A model generated the notes under the pieces. The model had not been told where the DNA came from and searched no databases. It worked only from the letters and a program-made list of their open reading frames with translations. Source: Raineya sp. (GTDB lineage: Bacteria; Bacteroidota; Bacteroidia; Cytophagales; Thermonemataceae). From it: DNA of 64,000 nt. Made by a program: the position numbers and the translations under genes. The DNA lies in contig JALONN010000003.1 of assembly GCA_025454915.1 (NCBI GenBank), positions 372,001 through 436,000 on the forward strand. The letters run 5' to 3'. This document shows, piece by piece, positions 1 to 7,951 of the stretch (position 1 is the first letter of the stretch; each line of letters starts with the position of its first letter).

Positions 1-236
1 TTCCAATACCAATTAACAAGATATACCAAAAAATTATGTTTATTTTCAAAATATCGGTATATTGAGGCTTCAGTTGAGTCAATCCTGTCAGCTAATTTTT
101 TAAATGTAAATGCTTCAAAACCTATTTCATCAATTAGTACTATTCCAAAATCAATAATTTTTCGACCAAGAGCTGTTTGTTCAGGGTCTCTGACATAAAT
201 TTTTTCATTAATGGTCATTCGAATGGTGGCTGTCAT
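1..236 (-). CDS. TetR/AcrR-type regulator, C-terminally cut by the window edge
   Basis: Reading leftward from the ATG at 236 gives 78 residues without a stop, running off the window. Residues about 27-70 form a typical TetR helix-turn-helix: an 'IGFEAFTFKKLAD' helix followed by 'STEASIYRYFENK', the recognition-helix block of the family (consensus T.ASIYRYF..K). The ligand-binding C-terminal domain lies outside the window, so the effector cannot be guessed. The gene is divergent from the Fur-family gene at 356, with about 120 bp between the starts. The family call is seen in the sequence; the role is unknown. Confidence 0.75.
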   Translation of the reverse strand, partial: MTATIRMTINEKIYVRDPEQTALGRKIIDFGIVLIDEIGFEAFTFKKLADRIDSTEASIYRYFENKHNFLVYLVNWYW

Positions 237-355
237 GGCTAAATATTTGATACTTTTACTATAATTGAAACTCGTAAAGCTATTAAAACTTTTCTAAATA
301 CAAAATTGTTTAAAAAGAAAAACTATTTTCATAGAAAAACCTATTATCTTTTGTT

Positions 356-778
356 ATGAAACCCGAAATAGAACATATCCTAAAAGACCATAAATTACGT
401 AATACAGATTGCAGATATGATGTTTTAGATGTTTTCCTTACACAAAAATTTGCTCTTTCTCATGGAGATTTGGAAGAGTCTTTGGGAAACAAGTTTGATA
501 GAGTTACCGTTTATAGAACTCTTAAAACTTTTTTAGAAAAAGGCATTATTCATAAAGTGTTAAATGATGAGGGAACTCCTAAATATGCTGTTTGTTCTTC
601 TCATTGTGAAGTTCATGAACACCACCATAATCACGTTCATTTTAAATGTGATACCTGTGGGCACACCCAATGCCTTGATGAAGTAGCTATTCCAAGTATT
701 CAGTTACCCAATGGGTTTAAAGCAAAAGAGTTTAATCTATTGATTCAGGGTTTATGTAAGAGTTGTCAAATTGCTTAA
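356..778 (+). CDS. Fur-family metal-responsive transcriptional repressor
   Basis: The 140-residue protein has the length and layout of Fur/Zur/PerR regulators. A winged helix occupies about residues 15-70, with the recognition segment 'DRVTVYRTLKTF' at 48-59. A His-rich metal-sensing stretch lies at 84-95, and two structural zinc pairs at C98-x2-C101 and C134-x2-C137. The C-terminal half is slightly short. Fur-family proteins bind operators when loaded with Fe, Zn or Mn. The dense His cluster would fit zinc sensing, but that is inference. The last bases overlap the stop of the convergent glycosyltransferase at 775. Confidence 0.85.
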   Translation: MKPEIEHILKDHKLRNTDCRYDVLDVFLTQKFALSHGDLEESLGNKFDRVTVYRTLKTFLEKGIIHKVLNDEGTPKYAVCSSHCEVHEHHHNHVHFKCDTCGHTQCLDEVAIPSIQLPNGFKAKEFNLLIQGLCKSCQIA

Positions 779-1875
779 TATTTCTCAATTAAATCAATAT
801 ATTGGCTTTTCTGGTATTCAAATGAATATTTGATGTTTTTCTGAAAAAATAAGGTTGTTTGAGTAGTAATAGTTTCTTTCTCTGATATGAATTTTGTAAT
901 TGCTTCTACAAAACTTCGTGGAGATTTTGCATCATAATAAAATGATAAACCCTGAAACTCTTTATACTTAGCAAACTTTTTTTCCAGAATAAGAGGTTTT
1001 TTCCAAGCAAAAGCCAAATTATAAGTCCCTGATATTTTGTTATTTAGATATTCGGCATGTTCTGGCAAATGTGGGTGTACTAGTGTTAATAATGCATCCA
1101 TTTTTTCTAGATATGCTTCATATGTTGCCTCATCAATAAACCCTTGAAAAAAAATCATAGAGGCTTCTAAACCCTGATTTCTAACTTCTTGTAAAAGAGT
1201 TTGTCCATCCTCTGTTTCCATACTTCCTAAAAGTACAAACTGAATATTCATTTTTTGAAAGGCATCCCCTCCTATCCTCAATGCTTCTAAGAAGTAATGA
1301 TAGTCTCTTCTTGAAAACAAAACCGAACCACAAATACCAATCCACAAAACATCTTGTTTTTTATCTATATGCCTATTTTCTTGTATTTTAGGAAAAAATA
1401 TGGGATATAGTGTTTTTATTTGAACATGTGAGGGTATTTGGGTGCTTTCTCTCAATAAGTCACTCAAAATAAAATACTTCTTCACTTTCAGGCTGATGAT
1501 TCTTTGAGAAAGACTTTTGGTTAATTTTTGCAGATAGTGACAGACTCCAACAATCTGAATTTTTGAATTGAAAAGCGTTCGTAGGGCTAACCATTTTAAT
1601 TGATTGCTGTGAGCTGAATTGTCTATAATCAGCTGAATATGATTTTTTTTACAAATTTCTAATGCAGTTTTTGCTTGTTTTCTAATGGATAATTGTTTCT
1701 CATTGAAAAATTGCACTTCTGTAAATTCAGATTCCTGAAAACGTCCTTTCAATTGTTCATTAAAAAAGCCATACAACTGATAACCAGAATCTTTGAGTAT
1801 CCTTATATGTGTATAAAATAATTCTGTATGAGAAGTTCCAAATTCAACTAATAAAGCTTTTTTAAGCACGTTCAT
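775..1875 (-). CDS. Glycosyltransferase, GT-B fold (GT4-like)
   Basis: A 366-residue soluble protein. The N-terminal half has alternating strands and helices like a GT-B acceptor domain. The second half contains a nucleotide-sugar-domain pattern: 'WIGICGSVLFSRRDYHYFLEA' is broadly like the start of a GT4 C-terminal domain, followed by 'FVLLGSME' and 'IFFQGFIDEATYEAYLEKMDALL'. The EX7E region is poorly preserved, so it is a diverged member. It starts 3 bp after the stop of the upstream ABC exporter gene, which implies one transcript and a link to export of a glycolipid or glycan. Substrate unknown. Confidence 0.6.
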   Translation of the reverse strand: MNVLKKALLVEFGTSHTELFYTHIRILKDSGYQLYGFFNEQLKGRFQESEFTEVQFFNEKQLSIRKQAKTALEICKKNHIQLIIDNSAHSNQLKWLALRTLFNSKIQIVGVCHYLQKLTKSLSQRIISLKVKKYFILSDLLRESTQIPSHVQIKTLYPIFFPKIQENRHIDKKQDVLWIGICGSVLFSRRDYHYFLEALRIGGDAFQKMNIQFVLLGSMETEDGQTLLQEVRNQGLEASMIFFQGFIDEATYEAYLEKMDALLTLVHPHLPEHAEYLNNKISGTYNLAFAWKKPLILEKKFAKYKEFQGLSFYYDAKSPRSFVEAITKFISEKETITTQTTLFFQKNIKYSFEYQKSQYIDLIEKY

Positions 1876-1878
1876 TCA

Positions 1879-3744
1879 CTATATAATTTTAGTTTCAGAA
1901 TGATTTTTTTCTTCTATTTTAATAATTTCTGAACTTCTGTAAAGTTTACCATAAATACTGTTGGGCAGGCTTACAAGCTCCTGATGTGTCCCTCTTTCCA
2001 CTATATTTCCCTGATTGATTACCAATATCTCATCAGCATTCTGAATGGTTGTCAGCCTGTGAGCAATGACCAAAGAAGTCCTATTTTTTAAAAGCTGATT
2101 AAGAGACTCTTGTACAAGTTTTTCAGATTCATTATCTAATGCTGAGGTAGCTTCATCTAAAATCAGGATTTCAGGATTTTTGAGTACGGCTCTGGCAATA
2201 CTTATCCGTTGTCTCTGTCCACCAGAAAGCTGTGAGCCTCTTTCTCCAATCATGGTATTGTATTGTTCAGGCAACTGCATGATAAAATTGTGAGCATTAG
2301 CTATTTGAGCAGCTTGCACCACCTGTTCCATTGAAGCTTCTGTTCCAAAAGCTATATTGTTAAAAATAGTATCATTGAATAAAATGGCTTCCTGCGTTAC
2401 TATTCCCATTTTATTGCGTAAAGAGTGGGTTGTAATGCTTCTAATATCCTGATTATCAATTTCAATAGACCCTTCTTTCACATCATAAAACCTACATAAT
2501 AAATCCGCAATGGTAGATTTCCCTCCTCCAGAAGCCCCAACTAAAGCAACTGTTTTACCTTTTGGTAATGAAATATTTATCCCCTTTAGTATTTCTATTT
2601 CATTTTTATAGGCAAATTTTACATTTTTAAATTCGATGGAGTTTTTAAATTCTGTAAGTTCTTTTGCGTCAGGTTTGTCTTGTATTTCTGGTTTGGCATC
2701 TACAAGCTCAAAAATACGTTCTGCTGAGGCAAGTCCTCTCTGGATTTGGCTGAACATTCCTGTAATTTCTTTAATGGGTTGTGTTACCTGAGAAAGTATC
2801 CCCAGAAATCCAAAAAATTTTGCTGCTGAAAGTGTTGATTCACCACTCAAAATAAGACTCCCACCATAAAAAACCACCCCAACAACCAAACTCACACCCA
2901 TAAACTCTGAAAAAGGTGAAGAGAGTTCTCGTTTATAACCAATACTTTTGAGCAAACTTGTATAACGATTGTTTTCTTTTCTAAATTTCTGACGTACAAA
3001 ATTTTCAGCATTAAATGCTTTTATAATTCTGATGCCTCCAAAAGTTTCATCCATAATACTTAAGACTGTCCCAATAGATTCCTGAACCTGTTTAGACTGT
3101 TTTTTTAGCCTGCTTACTAATAAAGCTACAAAGCCTCCTGCAATAGGGATATAAATCAGTACAAAAAGTGTTAATTCGGTAGAAATTGAAAAAAGAGCTA
3201 TAAAATACAAAACCAGCAAAATAGGCTCTCTCAAAATAGCTTTGAATGAGCTGGTTATGGAGAATTCTACCTCAGCAATATCTGTGGTCATTCGAGAAAG
3301 AATGCCTCCTTTGCGTTGCTCCGAAAAATATCCCAAATGTAAATTAAGAGTATTTTCAAATACCTGTTGGCGAATTTTATTGACCAAATGAGCCTTTAGA
3401 CTTTCTAAAACTCTGATAGTAAGATACCTGAATATATTTGCCAAAAATACTGAACTCACAATAAATACACACACAAATACTAGCAAATATTGTGAACCTT
3501 TTTCGTAATAAATTTTAGACTGATAATATTGAAAATAAGCTGTAAAACTCTCTATACCAAAAGAAAAAGCTGGTTCATTGGGGACAGGTTGAGGAGCATT
3601 TTTAAATAGAATTTCTAGAACTGGTATAATCATGGTGAAGTTTACCAACCCAAAAACAGAAGCCAATAATGAAAAAATTAAAAAAGGAACTGCAAAACTA
3701 CGAAAAGGCTTTGCATAAGAAAGTAAACGAAAATAGGTTTTCAC
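1879..3744 (-). CDS. ABC exporter with fused membrane and ATPase domains (MsbA-like)
   Basis: The 621 residues have the half-transporter layout. Residues about 15-330 hold six predicted membrane helices, and about 365-600 hold the nucleotide-binding domain. Visible motifs are Walker A 'GASGGGKST', Q-loop 'VTQEAILF', signature 'LSGGQRQRISIARA', Walker B 'ILILDEATSALD' and the switch His in 'VIAHRLTT'. Such proteins form homodimers in the inner membrane and flip lipids or lipid-linked glycans. The following glycosyltransferase is 3 bp away. MsbA itself is possible but not provable, because Bacteroidota carry several paralogues. Confidence 0.85.
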   Translation of the reverse strand: MKTYFRLLSYAKPFRSFAVPFLIFSLLASVFGLVNFTMIIPVLEILFKNAPQPVPNEPAFSFGIESFTAYFQYYQSKIYYEKGSQYLLVFVCVFIVSSVFLANIFRYLTIRVLESLKAHLVNKIRQQVFENTLNLHLGYFSEQRKGGILSRMTTDIAEVEFSITSSFKAILREPILLVLYFIALFSISTELTLFVLIYIPIAGGFVALLVSRLKKQSKQVQESIGTVLSIMDETFGGIRIIKAFNAENFVRQKFRKENNRYTSLLKSIGYKRELSSPFSEFMGVSLVVGVVFYGGSLILSGESTLSAAKFFGFLGILSQVTQPIKEITGMFSQIQRGLASAERIFELVDAKPEIQDKPDAKELTEFKNSIEFKNVKFAYKNEIEILKGINISLPKGKTVALVGASGGGKSTIADLLCRFYDVKEGSIEIDNQDIRSITTHSLRNKMGIVTQEAILFNDTIFNNIAFGTEASMEQVVQAAQIANAHNFIMQLPEQYNTMIGERGSQLSGGQRQRISIARAVLKNPEILILDEATSALDNESEKLVQESLNQLLKNRTSLVIAHRLTTIQNADEILVINQGNIVERGTHQELVSLPNSIYGKLYRSSEIIKIEEKNHSETKII

Positions 3745-3873
3745 TGAACTATTTGAGGTGTTTTAGTCATAAAAAGCTCAAATTTAGAAGTTTTTATTGG
3801 ATATTTCAAAATTTGCCAAAAACTTGAAAAAATATAAAAAAAACAATAGATTAGCTTTGAAAAATATGTAAAC

Positions 3874-4860
3874 ATGATTCCACAAAACTTTTCTTTTTGG
3901 ATACCTTCTTGGCTTGCCAATTCGCATATTTATGCTGTAGCAATCATTAATTTGGATGGGGTTTATGTTTATACCAATGAGGTTTTTCAAAAAAATTTTG
4001 TATTTGGGAAGAATTTAGTAGGGTTTCCTTCTGTCAAAACAATTCACCCCAATGATGCTGAAAAATGTATGGAAGCTGTACAATATTGTCTAAAAAATCC
4101 TGAAAAAACCATTAATTTAGAATTACAAAAACCTCACCCAGATAATTTAGGTTTTTATCTTACTCATTGGGAGTTTTCAGCTCTAAAAAACCCTGATGAT
4201 GAAGTCATTGGAATTATGTGTGTAGGTTATGACATTACTCGTATCAAACAAAGTCAGATTGATTTAAAAAATTCTGAAAGTAAACTCAGGGCTATTCTTG
4301 ATAGTACCAATGATAGCAATTTACTCATCAGTCCAGATTATAAAATCATGTCTTTCAACAAATTAGCTAAAGAAAGTATCAAGTTAGTATTTGGGAAGGA
4401 TATTCAGGAAGGGGATAATTTTTGGGATTATGTTATCAAAGGCAAAGAAGAGAATTTTAAATATTACTTTGATTTAGCTCTGGAAGGTAAAATTTCTAGC
4501 AAAGAAGCAGAAATCCCCATTTCAGAGAATCAATCTATTTGGTTTTTACTCTCATTTTATCCTGTATATAATCAGGATAACGAGCTCATAGGTGTTTCAT
4601 ATAATGCTACCAATATTAATGCAGTTAAGGAAAATGCCATTTTACTGCAAAAACAAAATGAGACACTGATGGAAATTGCCCGTGTTCAGTCTCATAAAGT
4701 AAGAGGTCCTGTTGCTAATATTTTGGGACTCATTAGCATTCTTGATAAAGAAAATTTAAGCCCTGAAAACCTCAAATTACTCGAATATCTCAAAAAATCT
4801 ACTCAAGATTTGGACAAAATTATCCATACAATTGTAGATAAAACTAAAAATATTGAATAA
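3874..4860 (+). CDS. PAS-domain protein with histidine-kinase H-box but no ATPase domain
   Basis: Of 328 residues, about 15-125 and 135-250 are two PAS domains (the first ends 'MCVGYDITRIKQSQ', the second ends 'VSYNATNINAVKE'). Then comes a dimerisation helix with 'RVQSHKVRGPVANILGL' at 270-286, where H274 sits in an H-box-like setting. The protein stops about 40 residues later, where a HATPase_c domain would begin. No such domain is encoded downstream before mscL. It may act as a sensor adaptor or partner of another kinase. Similar PAS-DHp proteins without a kinase core occur in Bacteroidota, as far as I recall. Confidence 0.7.
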   Translation: MIPQNFSFWIPSWLANSHIYAVAIINLDGVYVYTNEVFQKNFVFGKNLVGFPSVKTIHPNDAEKCMEAVQYCLKNPEKTINLELQKPHPDNLGFYLTHWEFSALKNPDDEVIGIMCVGYDITRIKQSQIDLKNSESKLRAILDSTNDSNLLISPDYKIMSFNKLAKESIKLVFGKDIQEGDNFWDYVIKGKEENFKYYFDLALEGKISSKEAEIPISENQSIWFLLSFYPVYNQDNELIGVSYNATNINAVKENAILLQKQNETLMEIARVQSHKVRGPVANILGLISILDKENLSPENLKLLEYLKKSTQDLDKIIHTIVDKTKNIE

Positions 4861-4925
4861 AGTTTTGCTTAGATGAATAGAATTTACATATATTTACATT
4901 ATTCAACTTAAACGCCTAAACTTTT

Positions 4926-5324
4926 ATGCTCAAAGAATTTAAAGAATTTGCCATGAAAGGCAACCTCATTGACCTTGCAGTTGGTTTTGTAATGGGAGCT
5001 GCTTTTACAAAAGTTACCAATGCTTTCATCAATGGAATGGTGATGCCGTTAGTGGGACTTATTCAGGGAAAAAATCTATCTGATTGGAAAGTTGTACTTA
5101 AAGATGCCGTTATGGAGAATGGAAAAGAAAAAACTGCTGAAGTAGCCATCAAATATGGTGATTTTATTAGCATGACCATTGAGTTCTTAATTGTGGCTTT
5201 TGTAATGTTTTTGGTGGTGAAAGCAGTTAATAAAATGAAGAAAAAACAAGAAGAAGCTCCTGCTGCTCCTCCAGCTCAAGAAGTATTGCTTACAGAAATA
5301 CGAGATTTATTAAAAAAACAATAA
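4926..5324 (+). CDS. mscL: Large-conductance mechanosensitive channel MscL
   Basis: The 132-residue protein has the MscL layout. It has an amphipathic N-terminus 'LKEFKEFAMKGN', a first helix 'LIDLAVGFVMGAAFTKVTNAF', a periplasmic loop containing 'KYGDFISMTIEFLIVAFVMFLVVKAVN', and a charged cytoplasmic C-terminal helix 'TEIRDLLKKQ'. It forms a homopentameric inner-membrane pore that opens on membrane tension and releases solutes after hypo-osmotic shock. It is a single gene, followed directly by a hairpin terminator. Confidence 0.95.
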   Translation: MLKEFKEFAMKGNLIDLAVGFVMGAAFTKVTNAFINGMVMPLVGLIQGKNLSDWKVVLKDAVMENGKEKTAEVAIKYGDFISMTIEFLIVAFVMFLVVKAVNKMKKKQEEAPAAPPAQEVLLTEIRDLLKKQ

Positions 5325-5333
5325 AAACTTATA

Positions 5334-5361
5334 GCCTCTGAAAATTTCCAGAGGCTTTTTT
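5334..5361. terminator. Terminator between mscL and the convergent DoxX-like gene
   Basis: A 7-bp stem GCCTCTG (5334-5340) pairs with CAGAGGC (5349-5355) around an 8-base loop, followed by TTTTTTATT. The T-run is on the mscL side; A-rich sequence on the other side lets it serve both convergent genes. Confidence 0.8.
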
Positions 5362-6577
5362 ATTCATCTACCCGCCAATGAAGTGTTCTTTGTAATGCAG
5401 GCATTCTGTGTATATCCAATTTTTGAGCGTGTATAAAAAGTGTATCTCTCCCCCAAACACCTGAGATTTCTATATTTTTATGATTTACAACCCGATAATT
5501 TAGTTTAACAACTTGTTGATTTACTTCTTGAGTCAGTTTGAGTGTATTTGTAATGGAATCTACCTCTAATTTATAATCCTGCATATTTTCGTTGTAGAGT
5601 TGTGTAATAAAATAGCCCCTTCTGTGTACAAAAAAGTTTTTCCAAGTATCCACATGATTGATTGCAAGTGTATCCTTATTTTTAACAAAGGTTTGTATTT
5701 GATAAACTCCATGTAAATAAGGTCTTTGAGCTTTATCGTCATTAAAATTCCCTGTTTCAATATATTGCCAAAATGTTTCAACTGTAAACAAAGTTATGAT
5801 TGTTATTTTTAAGAATTGATTCATTTTTTCATCTGTAAAAGGCTTCCAAATAAATGGAGTTGAGTCGAGAGTTGTTGTTTTTCCTTGAAAAAATCCTGTT
5901 AAAGTTTTTATATAAGGAGCTATCAGATAGCCCGTTATAAGCAATAAAAAACTTGAATACATTTTCACAGAAATATCGAAACTCAAATTAATGACCCAAA
6001 CATTTACGAGTACCAAAAACAGAAGTACTACCCCCAAAATGTATGTTCTGCGAAATAGTAACAAGATAGCTGGAATAATTTCCATTAACCCAGCAAAAAT
6101 AGTGTAAGGTCTTGAAAGTCCCATAGTACTCCAATAAAGTAAATCAGGACTTATATCTCCAAGCCTTGTAAACAATGTATTAGGCTCAGGCAAATAGAAT
6201 TGCCATTTAAAAACCTTATTAAACCCATAAATAAACATTTGTAGAGCCAGATAATATCTGCAAAACACATATATTAGGTTTAAGGTGATTTTGCTTTGAA
6301 AATGTTGTTTCCATTTATAATTCCATAGCAAACCAATACCCAAAGCCATTATCCATAAAATTATAATATGAATATACAAGCCCGTTGAATCGGAGCTTAT
6401 AAATATGGTATAAGGTTTTTCTATTTTAAAAATGGTATCCCCTACCCATTTGATAATAGGCTCAAAAAAAAGGCTTGTATATTTTCCAATATTAGGCAGT
6501 ATTGTATATGGAAAGGGAAATGTAAAAATGAAGAGGATAATAAAAACACTTATAATTTTTTGAAAAGCCTTTATCAT
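5360..6577 (-). CDS. DoxX-like integral membrane protein
   Basis: The 405 residues contain about seven hydrophobic segments (residues about 8-28, 68-88, 100-120, 155-178, 180-200, 205-222 and a later one near 255). A C-terminal soluble part of about 120 residues follows. The central block 'RYYLALQMFIYGFNKVFKWQFYLPEPNTLFTRLGD' has the 'YGF.K.F..QF..P' pattern of DoxX-like quinone-oxidase-associated membrane proteins in Bacteroidota. The C-terminal domain is not recognised. Function unknown; a redox or envelope role is only inference. Confidence 0.6.
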   Translation of the reverse strand: MIKAFQKIISVFIILFIFTFPFPYTILPNIGKYTSLFFEPIIKWVGDTIFKIEKPYTIFISSDSTGLYIHIIILWIMALGIGLLWNYKWKQHFQSKITLNLIYVFCRYYLALQMFIYGFNKVFKWQFYLPEPNTLFTRLGDISPDLLYWSTMGLSRPYTIFAGLMEIIPAILLLFRRTYILGVVLLFLVLVNVWVINLSFDISVKMYSSFLLLITGYLIAPYIKTLTGFFQGKTTTLDSTPFIWKPFTDEKMNQFLKITIITLFTVETFWQYIETGNFNDDKAQRPYLHGVYQIQTFVKNKDTLAINHVDTWKNFFVHRRGYFITQLYNENMQDYKLEVDSITNTLKLTQEVNQQVVKLNYRVVNHKNIEISGVWGRDTLFIHAQKLDIHRMPALQRTLHWRVDE

Positions 6578-6591
6578 AGTTTGTACAATTT

Positions 6592-6622
6592 TTGCTAAAT
6601 TAAAAATACATTTTTATCTTTA
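6592..6622 (+). promoter_or_regulatory. Bacteroidota-type promoter
   Basis: TTG at 6592-6594, then 20 bases, then TATCTTTA at 6615-6622, close to the -33 TTG / -7 TAnnTTTG consensus. It lies 23 bases upstream of the ATG at 6646. Confidence 0.5.
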
Positions 6623-6645
6623 AAAAATATAAAATTTTGATTTCT

Positions 6646-7125
6646 ATGAAAAACATGATTGTTATACTATGTTTACTGCTAGCTTACCAAGCTCAGAGTC
6701 AAACACTTAAAATTGCTCATAAAAGCCACAGTGGCAATATGAAGCATTTTGTGGTTTCAAAAACTGCTCATACATTGGGATTGCCCAGCAATTATGCTGA
6801 AAAGAAAGAAGCCGAACGAAAAAAGAAAGATAGCATCAAAAAAGCTGAAGAAAAAATCAAACAAGATAGTATTAAAAAAGCTAAGAAAAATACCCTCAAA
6901 AAGAAGGGAAATGCCATAAAAGAAGATACAAAGACTCAAAAAAGTTCTTTAAACTATCAAAAAGCGACCAAACGTGATATTTATCACACAACGAGTCTAG
7001 CCTACCCAGTTGTTCATCAAAATACAAATCAAGGTAATTCTAAAAATTGGATTGTAATGTTGATGAGCATTTTACCAACATTTTTAGTTTTATTTCTGGT
7101 TCTTCAAAAAATCAAATGGTTATAA
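6646..7125 (+). CDS. Small Lys-rich secreted or membrane-anchored protein, unknown
   Basis: I start at the ATG at 6646, because an upstream TTG would place extra residues before a clear signal peptide ('MIVILCLLLAYQAQS'). The mature part has a charged repeat region (about residues 50-85) in which 'KKDSIKKAEEKIKQDSIKKAKK' type repeats recur. It ends in one hydrophobic helix 'WIVMLMSILPTFLVLFLVLQ' next to the C-terminus. No family recognised. The C-terminal helix could anchor it in the inner membrane with the basic stalk in the periplasm. Confidence 0.6.
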   Translation: MKNMIVILCLLLAYQAQSQTLKIAHKSHSGNMKHFVVSKTAHTLGLPSNYAEKKEAERKKKDSIKKAEEKIKQDSIKKAKKNTLKKKGNAIKEDTKTQKSSLNYQKATKRDIYHTTSLAYPVVHQNTNQGNSKNWIVMLMSILPTFLVLFLVLQKIKWL

Positions 7126-7129
7126 AATA

Positions 7130-7155
7130 AAAAAGAGCTTTTAAAGCTCTTTTTT
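7130..7155. terminator. Bidirectional hairpin terminator
   Basis: AAAAAGAGCTT at 7130-7140 pairs with AAGCTCTTTTT at 7144-7154 and is flanked by A and T runs. It lies between two convergent genes. Confidence 0.8.
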
Positions 7156-7164
7156 ATTTAGATA

Positions 7165-7803
7165 TTATTTTTCGTAAGGGAAATTACGGGCTATTTGTCT
7201 CATCATGATTTCTACTAAATCGTCTGTAGAACTTCCTACACTACCACTAACCGTACGTTCATAACGCCATAATAGTTCCGCATCAGCTCCATTGTGAATA
7301 GTCATAATAGTTTTAGCCTCATTAGATTTCATAAAACCTAAACCTAAAACAGCCAAAGCCACAGCCCCACCTTCGGAAATAGGTCTGTCCGTAACTACAG
7401 AACCACCTATTACAGCATCTACTTCTAAAGCTTTTGCTATTTCATCCATTGTTTTAGTAGCCATGTTCTCCTGTGTAATACCAGCTTTAGCAAGTAATGC
7501 ATTCGTTTTAGACACATCTTGGAAAGTTACTGTATATTTTTTGCTTTTGCGTAACAAAAAAGTATATACACTGTTTTGGATATTGGTCGCTTCTAATTTT
7601 TCTTGTTTTACAATATCCTCAGGAGTTGTATTTTTAGGTAATTTTTTCATTTTAATAGTTACCTGAAAAGGTAAAATAGCAACAGTTTTATGAACTGGTA
7701 TAACTTCTTTCATTTTAGGGCTTTCAAAAATTTTCTTTTGAGCCAATACAGAAGTGCTTAAAAAGCATAAAAAAACTAGAACTTTAAGAGTAATTTTCAC
7801 CAT
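7165..7803 (-). CDS. Periplasmic CsgG/FlgO-like protein
   Basis: The 212 residues begin with a signal peptide (MVKITLKVLVFLCFLSTSVLAQ). The body starts 'KTVAILPFQVT', the first strand of the family of CsgG, FlgO and related proteins that assemble in or near the outer membrane. 'IAKALEVDAVIGGSVV' (about 125-140) is the second family block: a conserved statement of name or compartment strand, D/A-V-GGS. No lipobox is visible, so it is probably soluble periplasmic. Partner unknown. It stands alone in a convergent arrangement with the Lys-rich gene. Confidence 0.5.
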   Translation of the reverse strand: MVKITLKVLVFLCFLSTSVLAQKKIFESPKMKEVIPVHKTVAILPFQVTIKMKKLPKNTTPEDIVKQEKLEATNIQNSVYTFLLRKSKKYTVTFQDVSKTNALLAKAGITQENMATKTMDEIAKALEVDAVIGGSVVTDRPISEGGAVALAVLGLGFMKSNEAKTIMTIHNGADAELLWRYERTVSGSVGSSTDDLVEIMMRQIARNFPYEK

Positions 7804-7951
7804 AAATATTTAAGTTTTAAAAATATAATCTTTAAAATATTTGTAAATATATATAAAAAATTAAATCCTATATCATTTACAATAAAATATAGCAAGAAAC
7901 GTTTCCTTGAGATTATCTAAAAAATATAAACAAACCATAAAATTTTGCTTT

